A stretch of 64,000 bases of DNA from Thermobifida halotolerans. Lineage in GTDB: Bacteria; Actinomycetota; Actinomycetes; Streptosporangiales; Streptosporangiaceae. The first letter of the stretch is position 1; every line of letters begins with the position of its first letter. Shown here piece after piece: positions 1 to 10,154 of this stretch. The notes beneath the pieces are model-generated. The model saw nothing but the letters and a program-made list of their open reading frames with translations, made no database searches and was not told where the DNA came from. The position numbers were made by a program, and so were the translations under genes. The DNA lies in the NCBI RefSeq assembly GCF_003574835.2, contig NZ_CP063196.1, positions 3,782,001 through 3,846,000 of the forward strand, read 5' to 3'.

Positions 1-1
1 C

Positions 2-1024
2 GGCGAGTCGGTGTGGACCGGCTCCGACCCCCGCGAGAGCTACCTCAACGGGCTGGTCGTGCGCGCCCCCGCCGAATGGGCGCCGAGCGACCCGTACGGC
101 GAGTTCGTGCTCCGGGAGCCCGGGGAGGGCGGCGTCGAGTGGTCGTACGAGTTCACCGCCCCCGAGCCGGAGAAGACGGAGGACGAGGACGAGCAGACCG
201 GCGGGGAGCCGGACGGGGACGAGGAGGACGAGGAGGGCGAGGAGCGGACCGAGGAGGCCGCGCACATGGGCGTCCCGGTGGCCGCACGCGACGACGTGGT
301 GCTGCTGCACGACGGCGCCGGACTGCTGCAGGCCCGTGACCTCGCCGACGGGGGCGCACTGCTGTGGAGCGTCTCCGGTGACTCCGTGGAGTTCGACGAC
401 GGCCAGACGCTGTCCACCCCCCGGCCCCGCCTGGTCGGCTTCTACCCGCTGCCCGCCGAGGAGGCCCCGGACGCCCCGGAGGAGGAGCCGGACGAGCCGC
501 GCCGGACCGTGCTGGTCCGCTGGAGCAGCCCCGAGGAGTCCTCCCTGCTCTCCCTGCACGACCTGCGCGACGGTGAGATGCTGTGGTCGCTGCGCGAGCC
601 GGGCAGCAACCCCCCCGGCGACGTGTTCGACACCACACCGGTCACCGGAGTCGTCTGGGACCCCGCCACCCGCGTCCTGCTGGTGCCGCAGGCCGACGTC
701 GCCACCTCGGTGATCGCCGTGGACCTGGCCGCCGGTGAGACGCTGTGGGCGTTCGAGGACGCCGAGGAGCGGTCGGTCTCGCCGCGCTTCGCCCTCGCGG
801 GCCACGTCTACGGCGACACCCGCGCCGACGACGGAGGCTCCCAGGTGGTCATCGAGACCGAGACCAAGGACCTGGTCGCCGACGACCTGCCCGGCTACGT
901 GGAGGCGGTCACCGCCGACGGCCACGCCCTCGTCGTGCAGGACCGCCAGCGCTTCGTCTTCGCGCCCGAAACACCGCCGGAGGCGACCGCCACTCCGTCA
1001 CTGTCCCCCACAGAACGTGGCTGA
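2..1024 (+). CDS. Beta-propeller (PQQ-like) protein, 5' end outside window
   Basis: The reading frame is open to the left edge, so the GTG at 11 is probably internal and the gene is partial. About 340 residues are visible. They hold a very acidic stretch (roughly residues 50-85, runs of Glu/Asp) and then repeated blades of the outer-membrane-assembly/PQQ type, with recurring 'LLWSV', 'MLWSL' and 'TLWAF' strands. The C-terminus is a Thr/Pro/Ser-rich tail. Such propellers in actinobacteria are usually surface or lipoprotein components with no known reaction. No catalytic motif is visible. The gene at 19136 has the same general architecture but is not an obvious copy. The function is unknown. 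Confidence 0.7.
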   Translation, partial: GESVWTGSDPRESYLNGLVVRAPAEWAPSDPYGEFVLREPGEGGVEWSYEFTAPEPEKTEDEDEQTGGEPDGDEEDEEGEERTEEAAHMGVPVAARDDVVLLHDGAGLLQARDLADGGALLWSVSGDSVEFDDGQTLSTPRPRLVGFYPLPAEEAPDAPEEEPDEPRRTVLVRWSSPEESSLLSLHDLRDGEMLWSLREPGSNPPGDVFDTTPVTGVVWDPATRVLLVPQADVATSVIAVDLAAGETLWAFEDAEERSVSPRFALAGHVYGDTRADDGGSQVVIETETKDLVADDLPGYVEAVTADGHALVVQDRQRFVFAPETPPEATATPSLSPTERG

Positions 1025-1086
1025 GGTGCGCTTTCACCGACCCTGGTGCGCCCCAAACCGAATGCCGTTCTCTACCATCTCGAGGT

Positions 1087-2979
1087 ATGAGCGTGCCGGA
1101 GAACACAGCCACGGCGTCCGGCGCCCTGACCTTGGCCGCCGACTTTCCCCCGGTGTCGAAGGAGCAGTGGCGCGATCTGGTCGCCGGAGTGCTGCGCAAG
1201 AGCGGGATGGCCGTCGACGAGGCGGCCGGGGCTCCCGAGAGCCTGTTGGCCACCACCACCTATGACGGAATCGTCATTCAGCCGCTGTACGACGGGGGCG
1301 ACGACGTCGAGTCCGGGTTCCCCGGCATCGCGCCGTTCACCCGGGGGACGCGCCCGCAGGGAGCGGTGGCCGACGGTTGGGACGTACGGCAGCGCCACGC
1401 GGACCCGGACGCCGCGGCCGCCCGCAGGGCGGTGCTGGAGGACCTGGAGAACGGCGTCACCTCGGTCTGGCTGGGGGTGGGCGCGGCCGGAGTGCCCGTC
1501 GACCGGATCGGCGAGGTGCTCGCCGACGTCCACCTGGACCTGGCCCCGGTCACCCTCGACGCGGGAGCCGACTACGAGGCCGCCGCCGCGGCGCTGCTCG
1601 CCGCCTACGCCGACCGGGGCCTGCCGGACAGCGCGGTCTCCGGAAACCTGGGCATCGACCCGCTCGGCCTGGCCGCCCGCACCGGTGAGCGCGCCGACGT
1701 CGCCGCCGCCGCGCGGTTCGCCGTGCGGTTCGCCGCCGCACACCCCGGTCTGCGCCTGGTGGTCGCCGACGGCACCCCGGTGCACGAGGCGGGCGGCTCG
1801 GAGGCCCAGGAGCTGGGCGCCGCCGTCGCCTCGGGAGTGGCCTACCTCCGGGCGCTGACCGACGCCGGACTGGATCTGGCCGACGCGGCCGCGCGCGTCG
1901 AGTTCCGGTTCGCCGCGAACGCCGACCAGTTCCTCACCATCGCCAAACTGCGTGCCGCGCGCGCCATGTGGAACCGGGTGACCGAGGTGTGCGGCCTGCC
2001 CGAGGAGCACCGGGGCATGCGCCAGCACGCGGTCACCTCCGCGGCGATGGCCACGCGCCGCGACCCGTACGTGAACATGCTGCGCACCACCCTGGCCTGC
2101 TTCGCGGCGGGTGTGGGCGGCGCGGACGCGGTCACCGTCCGCCCCTTCGACTCGGCGCTGGGCCTGCCCGACGCGCTGGCCCGCCGCATCGCCCGCAACA
2201 CCCAGTCGCTGCTGCTGGAGGAGTCGCACGTGGCCCGGGTCATCGACCCGGCCGGCGGTTCCTTCTACGTGGAGCGCCTCACCGCCGACCTGTACGAACG
2301 CGGCTGGGCGTACCTGCGGGAGCTGGAGGCCGCCGGGGGCGTGGCCGAGGCGCTGGCCTCGGGTCTGGTCGCCGAGCAGGTCAACGCGGTGTGGGAGAAG
2401 CGCCGTGCCAACCTGGCGCACCGCCGCGACCCGCTGACCGGGGTGAGCGAGTTCCCCGACCTGGCCGAACCGGCCCTGGAGCGCGTCCCCGCGCCCGCGG
2501 CTCCCGAGCCGAGTGCTCCGAACGCGCTGCCCGCACGCCGCTACGCCGCCGAGTACGAGGCCCTGCGGGACCGCTCCGACGCGGTCCTGGCCGCGACGGG
2601 GGCGCGTCCCCGGGTCTTCCTGGCCACGCTGGGACCGGTCGCCGTGCACACCGCGCGGGCGACCTTCGCCTCGAACCTGTTCCAGGCGGGCGGCATCGAG
2701 CCGATCACCGGCGGCGGTGCCGGACCCGAGGAGGCCGCCGCGGAGTTCCGGGACAGCGGTGCGCGCGTCGCCTGCGTGTGCTCCAGCGACAGGGTCTACG
2801 CCGAGCAGGCCGCCGCCGCCGTCGCCGCGCTGAAGGAGGCGGGAGCCGAACGGGTGCTGCTGGCGGGCAGGCCCTCCGACGCCCTCTCCGCCGCCGGGGT
2901 GGACGACTACGTGTTCACCGGCTGCGACGCACTGGCCCTGTTGACCGATCTCAGCGACCTCCTGGGAGCAGCCCGATGA
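1087..2979 (+). CDS. mutA: Methylmalonyl-CoA mutase small (beta) subunit
   Basis: This 630-residue protein is the small subunit of the cobalamin-dependent mutase that interconverts methylmalonyl-CoA and succinyl-CoA in propionate and odd-chain metabolism. The N-terminal two thirds is the mutase TIM barrel (for example '[15 protein letters not shown]' near residue 60 and '[13 protein letters not shown]' further on). The C-terminal cobalamin-type fold lacks the cobalt-ligating DxHxxG motif, as expected for the non-catalytic subunit. The open frame runs much further upstream, but the ATG at 1087 fits the family N-terminus. The stop overlaps the start of mutB by four bases (ATGA), indicating translational coupling. 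The assignment is secure from sequence and neighbours. Confidence 0.95.
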   Translation: MSVPENTATASGALTLAADFPPVSKEQWRDLVAGVLRKSGMAVDEAAGAPESLLATTTYDGIVIQPLYDGGDDVESGFPGIAPFTRGTRPQGAVADGWDVRQRHADPDAAAARRAVLEDLENGVTSVWLGVGAAGVPVDRIGEVLADVHLDLAPVTLDAGADYEAAAAALLAAYADRGLPDSAVSGNLGIDPLGLAARTGERADVAAAARFAVRFAAAHPGLRLVVADGTPVHEAGGSEAQELGAAVASGVAYLRALTDAGLDLADAAARVEFRFAANADQFLTIAKLRAARAMWNRVTEVCGLPEEHRGMRQHAVTSAAMATRRDPYVNMLRTTLACFAAGVGGADAVTVRPFDSALGLPDALARRIARNTQSLLLEESHVARVIDPAGGSFYVERLTADLYERGWAYLRELEAAGGVAEALASGLVAEQVNAVWEKRRANLAHRRDPLTGVSEFPDLAEPALERVPAPAAPEPSAPNALPARRYAAEYEALRDRSDAVLAATGARPRVFLATLGPVAVHTARATFASNLFQAGGIEPITGGGAGPEEAAAEFRDSGARVACVCSSDRVYAEQAAAAVAALKEAGAERVLLAGRPSDALSAAGVDDYVFTGCDALALLTDLSDLLGAAR

Positions 2980-5198
2980 ACGCGCACATCCCGAACTTCG
3001 CGGAGGTCGCCTCGGGCACCCCCGCGGCGGCCTTCGGCCCCGAGCAGGCCGAGCGGTGGCGCCGGGCGGTGGCCGAGGCCACCGGCAAGGGACCCGACGC
3101 CCTGGTGTGGGAGACCCCCGAGGGAATCGGCGTCAAACCGCTGTACACCCGCGCCGACCGCGACGGCCTGGACTTCCTCGGCACCTATCCGGGCCTGGCG
3201 CCGTTCCTGCGCGGCCCGTACCCGACGATGTACGTCAACCAGCCGTGGACGATCCGCCAGTACGCGGGCTTCTCCACGGCCGAGGAGTCCAACGCCTTCT
3301 ACCGCCGCAACCTGGCCGCCGGGCAGAAGGGCCTGTCGGTGGCGTTCGACCTGGCCACCCACCGCGGTTACGACTCCGACCACCCCCGGGTGGCGGGCGA
3401 CGTGGGCATGGCCGGCGTGGCGATCGACTCCATCTACGACATGCGGCAACTGTTCGACGGCATTCCGCTGGACCGCATGAGCGTGTCGATGACCATGAAC
3501 GGCGCGGTGCTGCCGGTGATGGCGCTGTACATCGTGGCCGCCGAGGAGCAGGGGGTGGAGCCTTCGAAGCTGGCGGGGACCATCCAGAACGACATCCTCA
3601 AGGAGTTCATGGTCCGCAACACCTACATCTACCCGCCGCAGCCGTCGATGCGGATCATCTCCGACATCTTCGCCTACACCTCGCAGCGGATGCCGCGGTT
3701 CAACTCCATCTCGATCTCCGGCTACCACATGCAGGAGGCCGGGGCCACCGCCGACCTGGAGCTGGCCTACACCCTGGCCGACGGCGTCGAGTACATCCGC
3801 GCCGGGCGGGACGCCGGCCTGGAGGTGGACGCCTTCGCGCCGCGCCTGTCGTTCTTCTGGGCGATCGGCATGAACTTCTTCATGGAGGTCGCCAAGCTGC
3901 GCGCGGCCCGGCTGCTGTGGGCCAAGCTGGTCAAGGAGTTCGGCCCGCACAACCCCAAGTCGCTGAGCCTGCGCACGCACTCGCAGACCTCCGGCTGGTC
4001 GCTGACCGCGCAGGACGTGTTCAACAACGTGGTGCGCACCTGCGTGGAGGCGATGGCCGCCACCCAGGGCCACACCCAGTCGCTGCACACCAACGCGCTC
4101 GACGAGGCGCTGGCGCTGCCCACCGACTTCTCCGCGCGCATCGCCCGCAACACCCAGCTGGTGCTGCAGCAGGAGTCCGGCACCACCCGCGTCATCGACC
4201 CGTGGGGCGGCAGCTCCTTCGTGGAGCGGCTCACCCACGACCTGGCCGTGCGCGCCTGGGGGCACATCCGCGAGGTCGAGGAGGCCGGCGGCATGGCCAG
4301 GGCGATCGACGCGGGCATCCCCAAGATGCGCATCGAGGAGGCCGCCGCGCGCACCCAGGCGCGCATCGACTCCGGGCGGCAGCCGGTGATCGGCGTCAAC
4401 AAGTACCGGCCCGGCACGGCCGACGAGATCGAGGTCCTCAAGGTCGACAACAGCCGGGTGCGCGCCGAGCAGATCGAGAAGCTGCGGCGGCTGCGCGCGG
4501 AGCGCGACGAGGAGGCCGTCGCCGACGCGCTGCGCCGGCTCACCGCCGCGGCGGCGGGCGCGTCCGACGGTGCGACGCTGGAGAACAACCTGCTCGCCCA
4601 CGCGGTGGCGGCGGCCCGCGCCAAGGCCACGGTCGGGGAGATCTCCGACGCCGTGGAGAAGGTGTTCGGACGGCACTCCGGCCAGATCCGTACCATCCAG
4701 GGTGTGTACCGGGACGAGGCGAGGGGCGCGGAGGCGGCACGGGTGTCCATGGACGAGGTGGCCGCGAGGGTCGCGGAGTTCGAGGAGTCGGAGGGGCGCC
4801 GTCCGCGCATCCTGGTCGCCAAGATGGGGCAGGACGGCCACGACCGCGGGCAGAAGGTGATCGCCACCGCCTTCGCCGACCTCGGCTTCGACGTCGACGT
4901 GGGTCCGCTGTTCCAGACCCCCGCCGAGGTCGCCGCGCAGGCGGTGGAGGCCGACGTGCACATCGTCGGCGTGTCGTCGCTGGCCGCGGGGCACCTGACG
5001 CTGGTGCCCGCGCTGCGCGACGAGCTGGCGGCGCTGGGGCGCCCCGACATCATGATCGTGGTGGGCGGCGTGATCCCGCCCGCCGACTTCGACGCCCTGT
5101 ACGAGGCGGGCGCCGCGGCGATCTTCCCGCCGGGCACCGTCATCGCCGAGGCCGCACTGGGGCTCCTCGACCGGCTCCGCGAGGGCCTGGGGCACTGA
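2976..5198 (+). CDS. mutB: Methylmalonyl-CoA mutase large (alpha) subunit
   Basis: This 740-residue catalytic subunit binds adenosylcobalamin and carries out the radical rearrangement of (R)-methylmalonyl-CoA to succinyl-CoA. The N-terminal barrel contains the conserved segments '[17 protein letters not shown]' (about residues 69-85), '[14 protein letters not shown]' and '[10 protein letters not shown]'. The C-terminal flavodoxin-like domain has the base-off B12 motif DGHDRG near residues 620-626, whose His is the lower cobalt ligand. Length matches the family. It is coupled to mutA by an ATGA overlap and followed 100 bp later by meaB, so the three genes form the usual mutase module. Confidence 0.97.
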   Translation: MNAHIPNFAEVASGTPAAAFGPEQAERWRRAVAEATGKGPDALVWETPEGIGVKPLYTRADRDGLDFLGTYPGLAPFLRGPYPTMYVNQPWTIRQYAGFSTAEESNAFYRRNLAAGQKGLSVAFDLATHRGYDSDHPRVAGDVGMAGVAIDSIYDMRQLFDGIPLDRMSVSMTMNGAVLPVMALYIVAAEEQGVEPSKLAGTIQNDILKEFMVRNTYIYPPQPSMRIISDIFAYTSQRMPRFNSISISGYHMQEAGATADLELAYTLADGVEYIRAGRDAGLEVDAFAPRLSFFWAIGMNFFMEVAKLRAARLLWAKLVKEFGPHNPKSLSLRTHSQTSGWSLTAQDVFNNVVRTCVEAMAATQGHTQSLHTNALDEALALPTDFSARIARNTQLVLQQESGTTRVIDPWGGSSFVERLTHDLAVRAWGHIREVEEAGGMARAIDAGIPKMRIEEAAARTQARIDSGRQPVIGVNKYRPGTADEIEVLKVDNSRVRAEQIEKLRRLRAERDEEAVADALRRLTAAAAGASDGATLENNLLAHAVAAARAKATVGEISDAVEKVFGRHSGQIRTIQGVYRDEARGAEAARVSMDEVAARVAEFEESEGRRPRILVAKMGQDGHDRGQKVIATAFADLGFDVDVGPLFQTPAEVAAQAVEADVHIVGVSSLAAGHLTLVPALRDELAALGRPDIMIVVGGVIPPADFDALYEAGAAAIFPPGTVIAEAALGLLDRLREGLGH

Positions 5199-5298
5199 GC
5201 GGACCCGGCGGGTGGACGCGGGGGCCCGCTCCGGGGTCCCCGCGGTGTCTCCCCCTTCCCGGCCGGGCCGGGAACCGATCTGGGAGCATCGAGGAGCC

Positions 5299-6297
5299 AT
5301 GAGCAGAACCATCGACATCGACGCCTACGCCGAGGGTGTGCTCGCCGGCCACCGGCCCACGCTGGCGCGGGCCATCACCCTGGTGGAGTCGCGCCGCGCC
5401 GACCACGCCGAACTGGCCCAGCGACTACTCGTCCGGCTGCTCCCGCACAGCGGCGGGGCGCACCGGGTGGGCATCACCGGCGTCCCCGGGGTGGGCAAGT
5501 CCACGTTCATCGACTCGCTGGGCAGCATGCTGACCGGGCGGGGACACCGGGTGGCGGTGCTCGCGGTCGACCCGTCCTCGACCCGCACCGGCGGCAGCAT
5601 CCTGGGGGACAAGACCCGCATGGCGCGGCTGTCCACGGACCCGAACGCCTTCGTCCGCCCCTCCCCCACGTCCGGCACCCTGGGCGGGGTCGCCCGCGCC
5701 ACCCGCGAGACGATGGTCCTGATGGAGGCCGCCGGGTTCGACGTGGTGCTGGTGGAGACGGTGGGGGTCGGCCAGTCCGAGGTGGCGGTGGCCGAGATGG
5801 TGGACTGCTTCCTGTTCCTCACGCTGGCGCGCACCGGCGACCAGCTCCAGGGCATCAAGAAGGGCGTTCTGGAGCTGGTGGACGTGGTCGCGGTGAACAA
5901 GGCCGACGGCCCGCACGAGGCCGAGGCCCGCAGGGCGGCCCGGGAACTGGTCCGCGCGCTGCGCCTGTTGCAGCCGGTCTCCCGGTCGTGGACTCCGCCG
6001 GTGCTGACCTGCAGCGGCCTGGAGGGCACCGGGCTGGACACGGTGTGGGAGCGGATCCTCGCGCACCGCGCCGCCCTGGAGGAGACGGGCGAGCTGGCCG
6101 AGCGGCGCAGCCGTCAGCAGGTCGACTGGATGTGGGCCCAGGTCCGGGACCGGCTGCTGCAGAGTCTGCGCACCCATCCCGGGGTGCGGGCGCTGGCCCC
6201 CGATCTGGAGGAGGAGGTCCGGGCGGGCACGATCACCGCGACGCTCGCCGCGCAGCGACTGCTGTCCGCGTTCGCGGAGGTGCCGGAAAGCGACTGA
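5299..6297 (+). CDS. meaB: MeaB/ArgK-type GTPase chaperone of methylmalonyl-CoA mutase
   Basis: This 332-residue G3E-family P-loop GTPase protects and reloads the B12 mutase and gates transfer of adenosylcobalamin. The Walker A motif GVPGVGKST lies at about residues 61-69. 'DPSSTRTGGSILGDKTRM' is the characteristic switch region, 'VETVGVGQSE' follows, and the guanine-specificity motif appears as 'NKAD'. The ATG at 5299 follows a GAGGAG ribosome-binding site, and longer in-frame extensions have no such site. It lies directly downstream of mutB and is probably co-transcribed. The older name ArgK reflects a withdrawn arginine-transport annotation. Confidence 0.95.
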   Translation: MSRTIDIDAYAEGVLAGHRPTLARAITLVESRRADHAELAQRLLVRLLPHSGGAHRVGITGVPGVGKSTFIDSLGSMLTGRGHRVAVLAVDPSSTRTGGSILGDKTRMARLSTDPNAFVRPSPTSGTLGGVARATRETMVLMEAAGFDVVLVETVGVGQSEVAVAEMVDCFLFLTLARTGDQLQGIKKGVLELVDVVAVNKADGPHEAEARRAARELVRALRLLQPVSRSWTPPVLTCSGLEGTGLDTVWERILAHRAALEETGELAERRSRQQVDWMWAQVRDRLLQSLRTHPGVRALAPDLEEEVRAGTITATLAAQRLLSAFAEVPESD

Positions 6298-6607
6298 GAG
6301 GCCGGGGATCTCCGCTTTCCTCCTATGACGTACACCGTGCTCAGATAGGTCACGTTCGGTGACGTGAAAATTTCTTGCTCCCAGCCATTCCCGATTGGCG
6401 TTTTGGCTAATACCGTGTGTGTCCAAAGCCTTACGAGCGACCAGGGGATCGGGGAGAGGCGCCCCCGTCGCGCGATGCGGATGAACATCGCATGGCGGGA
6501 GTATCGGCGCGAAAAGGGACCGCGCTGAGGGCAACCGGTCTGTTTTGTGGCCTATGGTCGCTGATGGGGATCCCTCATAACTCCGTGAGGCTGGGAGGAG
6601 TGACAAC
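6298..6607. other. Intergenic leader of the STAS-domain gene
   Basis: About 310 bp hold no credible gene. The stretch is less GC-rich than its surroundings. It has a small inverted repeat (GTCAC / GTGAC near 6351-6365), a TAATAC sequence at 6408-6413 that could serve as a -10 box, and a CCTCA / TGAGG stem at 6573-6590 just before the ribosome-binding site GGGAGGAG. No good -35 partner was found, so the promoter is not placed. Confidence 0.35.
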
Positions 6608-6976
6608 GTGTACAGGCTTGGGGTGAGCACCCGGGTCGAGAACCGCAGCGTGATCGTGTCGGTGGAGGGCGATCTCGACATCGCTACGGCGGGTGATCTG
6701 CGTTCCGCGGTCCAGTCCGCGATCGACGCGCACGGGCCGTGGCTGATCCTCGACTTCTCCGCACTGGACTTCATGGACTCCAGCGGGCTCAACGCCGTCA
6801 TCAACGCCTACCGCCTGGTGCGGGAGCGTGGTGGCAGCCTCGCGCTCGCCGCACCCAACGAACGGGTCACCAAGGTGATCCGCCTGGTGGGTCTGCACCG
6901 TCAACTGCCGGTGCACCGTACCGTGGCGGCGGCGGTCGCCGCCATGCAGGCCCTGGTGGCCAAGCAGGCCGGCTGA
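6608..6976 (+). CDS. STAS-domain anti-sigma factor antagonist
   Basis: This 122-residue single-domain protein is of the SpoIIAA/RsbV class. 'GDLDIATAGDLRSAV' and the phosphorylation motif DSSG (within 'DFMDSSGLNAVI', about residues 56-67) are clear. In this family an anti-sigma kinase phosphorylates the Ser of that motif, and the unphosphorylated antagonist releases a SigB/SigF-type sigma factor. The GTG start at 6608 has a strong GGGAGGAG site seven bases upstream. No kinase or sigma gene is adjacent, so its partner is encoded elsewhere. It converges on ptsI, with a hairpin between. Confidence 0.9.
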   Translation: MYRLGVSTRVENRSVIVSVEGDLDIATAGDLRSAVQSAIDAHGPWLILDFSALDFMDSSGLNAVINAYRLVRERGGSLALAAPNERVTKVIRLVGLHRQLPVHRTVAAAVAAMQALVAKQAG

Positions 6977-7013
6977 GCCGACCGCACCGCCGCTTCCGTT
7001 TCCCTACGAGCGC

Positions 7014-7044
7014 CGCGGGCCCCGTCTCCGTGACCGGGCCCGCG
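7014..7044. terminator. Hairpin between convergent genes
   Basis: A perfect 9-bp stem (CGCGGGCCC / GGGCCCGCG) encloses a 13-base loop between the convergent STAS gene and ptsI. There is no T-tract on either side, so it would have to act as an atypical GC-only terminator. Confidence 0.4.
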
Positions 7045-7125
7045 CTTCCGGTCGTCCGCCGCGCCGTGTCGGCCCCCTCCGGAGGGCAGCCCTCCGCTGC
7101 CGCGGGGACGGGGGCCGCCGCCCTG

Positions 7126-8829
7126 TCACAGGTCGGTGACCGCGGGATCGGCCGCGTCCCGGACAGCCGCTCGGGCCCGCCGCGGCGTCGCCGCCTCCAG
7201 TGCCAGGGCGGCCAGGTCGCGGCAGTCCCGCAGGCTGTGGCCGGCCAGGGCGTGGCGTACGGCGGGCAGGGCGGGCGCGGCCATGGACAGCCCGGTGACG
7301 CCGAGCCCCACGAGGACCAGGGCGAGCAGCGGGTCGGCGGCGGCCTCCCCGCACACGCCCACCGGTCGGCCCAGTCTCCGGCCCGCCGCGCCGATCCGGC
7401 CGACCAGGTGCAGCAGCGCGGGCTGCCACGGGTCCAGCAGGTCGGGCAGGGTGTCCAGGGTGCGGTCGGCCGCCAGGGTGTACTGGGACAGGTCGTTGGT
7501 GCCGATGGACACGAAGTCCACCCGCTGCAGGACGCGGTCGGCGAGCAGCGCGGCCGAGGGCACCTCGATCACCGCACCGACCTCGGTGAGTCCGGCGCCG
7601 CGGGCTAGGGCGGCGAACTCCTCGGCCTCCTCGGGGGTGGCGATCATCGGCGCCATCACCCGGACGTGCGCCCCGGTGTCCCGGGCCGCCCGCGCGACCG
7701 CAGTGAGCTGGCGGCGCAGCAGTTCCGGCGCGGTGCGCGCGATGCGGAACCCCCGCACTCCGAGTGCCGGGTTGGGTTCGGTTCCCGGATCGGCGAAGGG
7801 CAGCGGCTTGTCCGTGCCCGCGTCCAGGGTGCGCACGGTCACCACACGCCCGTCGAAGGCCCGGAACAGCTCCGCGTAGACGGTGCGCTGCTCCTCGACG
7901 GTCGGCTCGGTCCTGCGGTCGAGGAACAGGAACTCGGTGCGCAGCAGCCCCACTCCTTCGCAGTCGTGCGCCGCCGCGCTCTCCGGCTCCTCCCCGCCCA
8001 GGTTGAGCAGCAGCTCCACACGGTGTCCGTCCGCGGTCCGCCCCGGTCCGACGGCGCTTTCGGCGAGGACCGCGCGGCGGCGGTGGCGGCGGGCCGCGGC
8101 CGCGACCCGTTCGGGTGCGGGACGTACGACCACCTCACCCCGGTCGCCGTCCACGGTGACCGGCACGCCGTCACGCAGCCGGTGCGCCTCGGCGCAGGCG
8201 ACGACCGCGGGGATACCGAGCGAGCGGGCGAGGATCGCGGTGTGTCCGGTGGGGCCGCCGAGCCGGGTGACGATCGCCAGCACCGACCCGGGGTCCAGGC
8301 GGGCGGTCTCGGCGGGGGCAAGGTCCTCGGCGACCAGCACGAACGGGTGTCCGGGGGCGGGGAGTCGGGGCATGGGGACGTCCAGCAGCACCGCCAGGGC
8401 CCGGTCGCGGACGTCACCGAGGTCGGCGGCGCGCTCGGCGAGGTAGCCGCCCATGGAGCGGAACAGTTCCTGGTAGGAGGTGACCGCGGCGTCGAGCGCC
8501 CACTCCGCCGGGAGTCCCTCGCGGACCCGTTCGCCGATTCCGGCGGCCAGTTGCGGGTCGCCCGCCATGGCGGCCTGGGCCTCCAGGATCTCCCCGGCCG
8601 CACCGCCGGCTTCGGCGGCCCACCCGCGCAGCAGTTCGGCGACGCGCTCCAGGGCGGCCACGGCGCGGGCGGTCTCGGCCCCGGGGTCACCGATCCGGGG
8701 GCGCCGCTCGGGCAGCGTGGGCGGCGGCGCCAGCACCGCGACCGGTCCCGTGGCGGTTCCCGGGCCGGCCGCCACACCGGTCAGCGTCCGCTCTCCGGCC
8801 GCGGGGGTGCGCACCCGGTTCGGTTCCAT
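7126..8829 (-). CDS. ptsI: Phosphoenolpyruvate-protein phosphotransferase (PTS enzyme I)
   Basis: This 567-residue cytoplasmic enzyme starts the sugar phosphotransferase system by passing phosphate from PEP to HPr. The N-terminal HPr-binding region is followed by the phosphohistidine domain, with 'GGPTGHTAILARSLGIP' placing the active His at about residue 196. The PEP-binding barrel has 'GVGLLRTEFLFLDR', 'GTNDLSQYTLAADR' and 'GVCGEAA' (active-site Cys). The open frame extends far upstream, but the ATG at 8829 follows GGAGGACGGAGGA and fits the family N-terminus. No HPr gene is next to it. It is divergent from the HTH regulator at 8908. Confidence 0.95.
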   Translation of the reverse strand: MEPNRVRTPAAGERTLTGVAAGPGTATGPVAVLAPPPTLPERRPRIGDPGAETARAVAALERVAELLRGWAAEAGGAAGEILEAQAAMAGDPQLAAGIGERVREGLPAEWALDAAVTSYQELFRSMGGYLAERAADLGDVRDRALAVLLDVPMPRLPAPGHPFVLVAEDLAPAETARLDPGSVLAIVTRLGGPTGHTAILARSLGIPAVVACAEAHRLRDGVPVTVDGDRGEVVVRPAPERVAAAARRHRRRAVLAESAVGPGRTADGHRVELLLNLGGEEPESAAAHDCEGVGLLRTEFLFLDRRTEPTVEEQRTVYAELFRAFDGRVVTVRTLDAGTDKPLPFADPGTEPNPALGVRGFRIARTAPELLRRQLTAVARAARDTGAHVRVMAPMIATPEEAEEFAALARGAGLTEVGAVIEVPSAALLADRVLQRVDFVSIGTNDLSQYTLAADRTLDTLPDLLDPWQPALLHLVGRIGAAGRRLGRPVGVCGEAAADPLLALVLVGLGVTGLSMAAPALPAVRHALAGHSLRDCRDLAALALEAATPRRARAAVRDAADPAVTDL

Positions 8830-8907
8830 CTGTCCTCCGTCCTCCCGAGAGGCTCCGCCGCGACCGGTGGCCGCCTCGGACCGGCCGCGGCGGCGCGCGG
8901 TTCCTCC

Positions 8908-9636
8908 ATGGTGGTGCACTCCGCGCGCGGCGGCCAGCGGTTCCTGGCCGACAATGGGGAGGTGGACGAAGCTGACATCGACGCGGTCGGCGCGCTGGCC
9001 GATCCGCTGCGCAGACGGCTCTACGAGTACGTGGTCGGCAGGGAGGGCGAGACCAGCCGTGCCGAGGCCGCCGAGGCGGTGGGCGTGCAGCGCACCCTGG
9101 CAGCGTTCCACCTGGACAGGCTGGTCGAGGCGGGGCTGCTGGCGACGAGCCGGCGCAAGCCGTCCGGCCGCGGGGGTCCGGGCTCGGGGCGTCCGGCGAA
9201 GCTGTACCGGCGTGCCGACCGCCAGGTGGACGTGCACCTGCCTCCCCGCGACTACGAGACCGCGGCGCACCTGCTGGCGGAGGCGGTGCAGCGCTCGGGT
9301 GCCGAGGAGGCCCTCTACGCCGCGGCCCGCGCGGAGGGGTCGCGCAGGGGTTCGGCCGCGCCCGCCGAGCGGCCGGTCGACCTGGACCGACTCGGGGAGC
9401 TGCTGGCCGGTCTGGGCTACGAGCCCGCGGCGGAGGCCGAGGAGCCGCGGACGCTGCGGTTGCGCAACTGCCCGTTCCACACCCTCGCCCGCGCCTTTCC
9501 GCCTCTGGCCTGCGGAATGAACCTGGAGTTGCTGCGCGGTCTGCTCGAAGGCGCGCGGGCGGAGGGCTTCACCGCGCGTATGGCGCCCCGGGGAGAGCAC
9601 TGCTGCGTCGCCATCTCTAAAAACAAAAATTCTTGA
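8908..9636 (+). CDS. ArsR/SufR-like helix-turn-helix regulator with conserved cysteines
   Basis: About 242 residues. An N-terminal winged helix ('ALADPLRRRLYEYVVG' followed by a recognition helix near 'QRTLAAFHLDRLVEAGLL') resembles ArsR/SufR-type regulators. The C-terminal half carries Cys residues in 'NCPFHTLARAFPPLACG' and 'EHCC', a spacing reminiscent of metal- or Fe-S-sensing regulators; the cofactor is inference. The start is uncertain: ATG 8908 has no clear ribosome-binding site, and GTG 8962 is an alternative. A palindrome at 9635-9646 overlaps its stop and precedes the DUF3291 gene, suggesting that this gene and its neighbour are co-regulated. Confidence 0.75.
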   Translation: MVVHSARGGQRFLADNGEVDEADIDAVGALADPLRRRLYEYVVGREGETSRAEAAEAVGVQRTLAAFHLDRLVEAGLLATSRRKPSGRGGPGSGRPAKLYRRADRQVDVHLPPRDYETAAHLLAEAVQRSGAEEALYAAARAEGSRRGSAAPAERPVDLDRLGELLAGLGYEPAAEAEEPRTLRLRNCPFHTLARAFPPLACGMNLELLRGLLEGARAEGFTARMAPRGEHCCVAISKNKNS

Positions 9637-9646
9637 CTTAGAAGTC
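9635..9646. promoter_or_regulatory. Palindrome overlapping a TTGACT box before the DUF3291 gene
   Basis: GACTT-AG-AAGTC is a perfect 5-bp inverted repeat. It overlaps a TTGACT hexamer (9633-9638) in a locally AT-rich stretch, 24 bp before the ATG at 9670. It is a plausible operator for the adjacent regulator. No convincing -10 was found. Confidence 0.4.
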
Positions 9647-9669
9647 GGCGGCGTGGTGGACTCTCCCCC

Positions 9670-10119
9670 ATGAGCGGTCACCACCTCGCCCAGTTGAACG
9701 TGGGCACCCTCAAGGCCCCCCTCGACTCCCCGGCCCTGGCGGACTTCGTCGCCCTGCTCGACCCGGTCAACGCCCTGGCCGACGCCAGCCCGGGATTCGT
9801 GTGGCGCTTCCGCAGCGAGGGGACCGACGACGCCACCTCCGAACGCTTCTTCGGCGACGACCTGATCCTCAACCTCTCGGTGTGGGAGTCGGTGGAGGCG
9901 CTGTGGGAGTTCACCTACCGCAGCGACCACCTGGACGCACTGCGCCGCCGCCGCGAGTGGATGGTCCCGATGACCGGGCGCTTCCTCGTCCTGTGGTGGA
10001 TTCCCGCGGGCCACGTCCCCACCCTGGCCGAAGCCGGAGAACGCCTCGACCTGCTCCGCGAGAAGGGGCCCACCGAGCACGCCTTCGACTTCCGCACCCG
10101 GTTCCCCGCCCCCGCGTGA
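9670..10119 (+). CDS. DUF3291 domain protein
   Basis: This 149-residue protein has the DUF3291 pattern: it begins 'HHLAQLNVGTLKAP', continues with 'FVALLDPVNALADASPGFVWR', then 'NLSVWESVEALWEFTYRS' and a Trp-rich 'LVLWWIPAGH'. The fold is related to antibiotic-biosynthesis monooxygenases (dimeric ferredoxin-like), but no reaction has been assigned to the family. It follows the HTH regulator by about 30 bp, with a palindrome between them, so the two may form a regulator-target pair. Confidence 0.85.
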   Translation: MSGHHLAQLNVGTLKAPLDSPALADFVALLDPVNALADASPGFVWRFRSEGTDDATSERFFGDDLILNLSVWESVEALWEFTYRSDHLDALRRRREWMVPMTGRFLVLWWIPAGHVPTLAEAGERLDLLREKGPTEHAFDFRTRFPAPA

Positions 10120-10154
10120 CGGAGTTGTCCACAGAAGACCTCAGCACACTGCAC

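Noticed and set aside
2907-5318. 803-residue minus-strand frame opposite mutB
   Set aside because: mutB is unmistakable on the plus strand; the frame is an antisense shadow of high third-position GC, His/Gly/Arg-rich with no domain.
7666-8907. Upstream extension of the HTH regulator frame across ptsI
   Set aside because: It is antisense to ptsI; the regulator begins at its winged helix after 8908.
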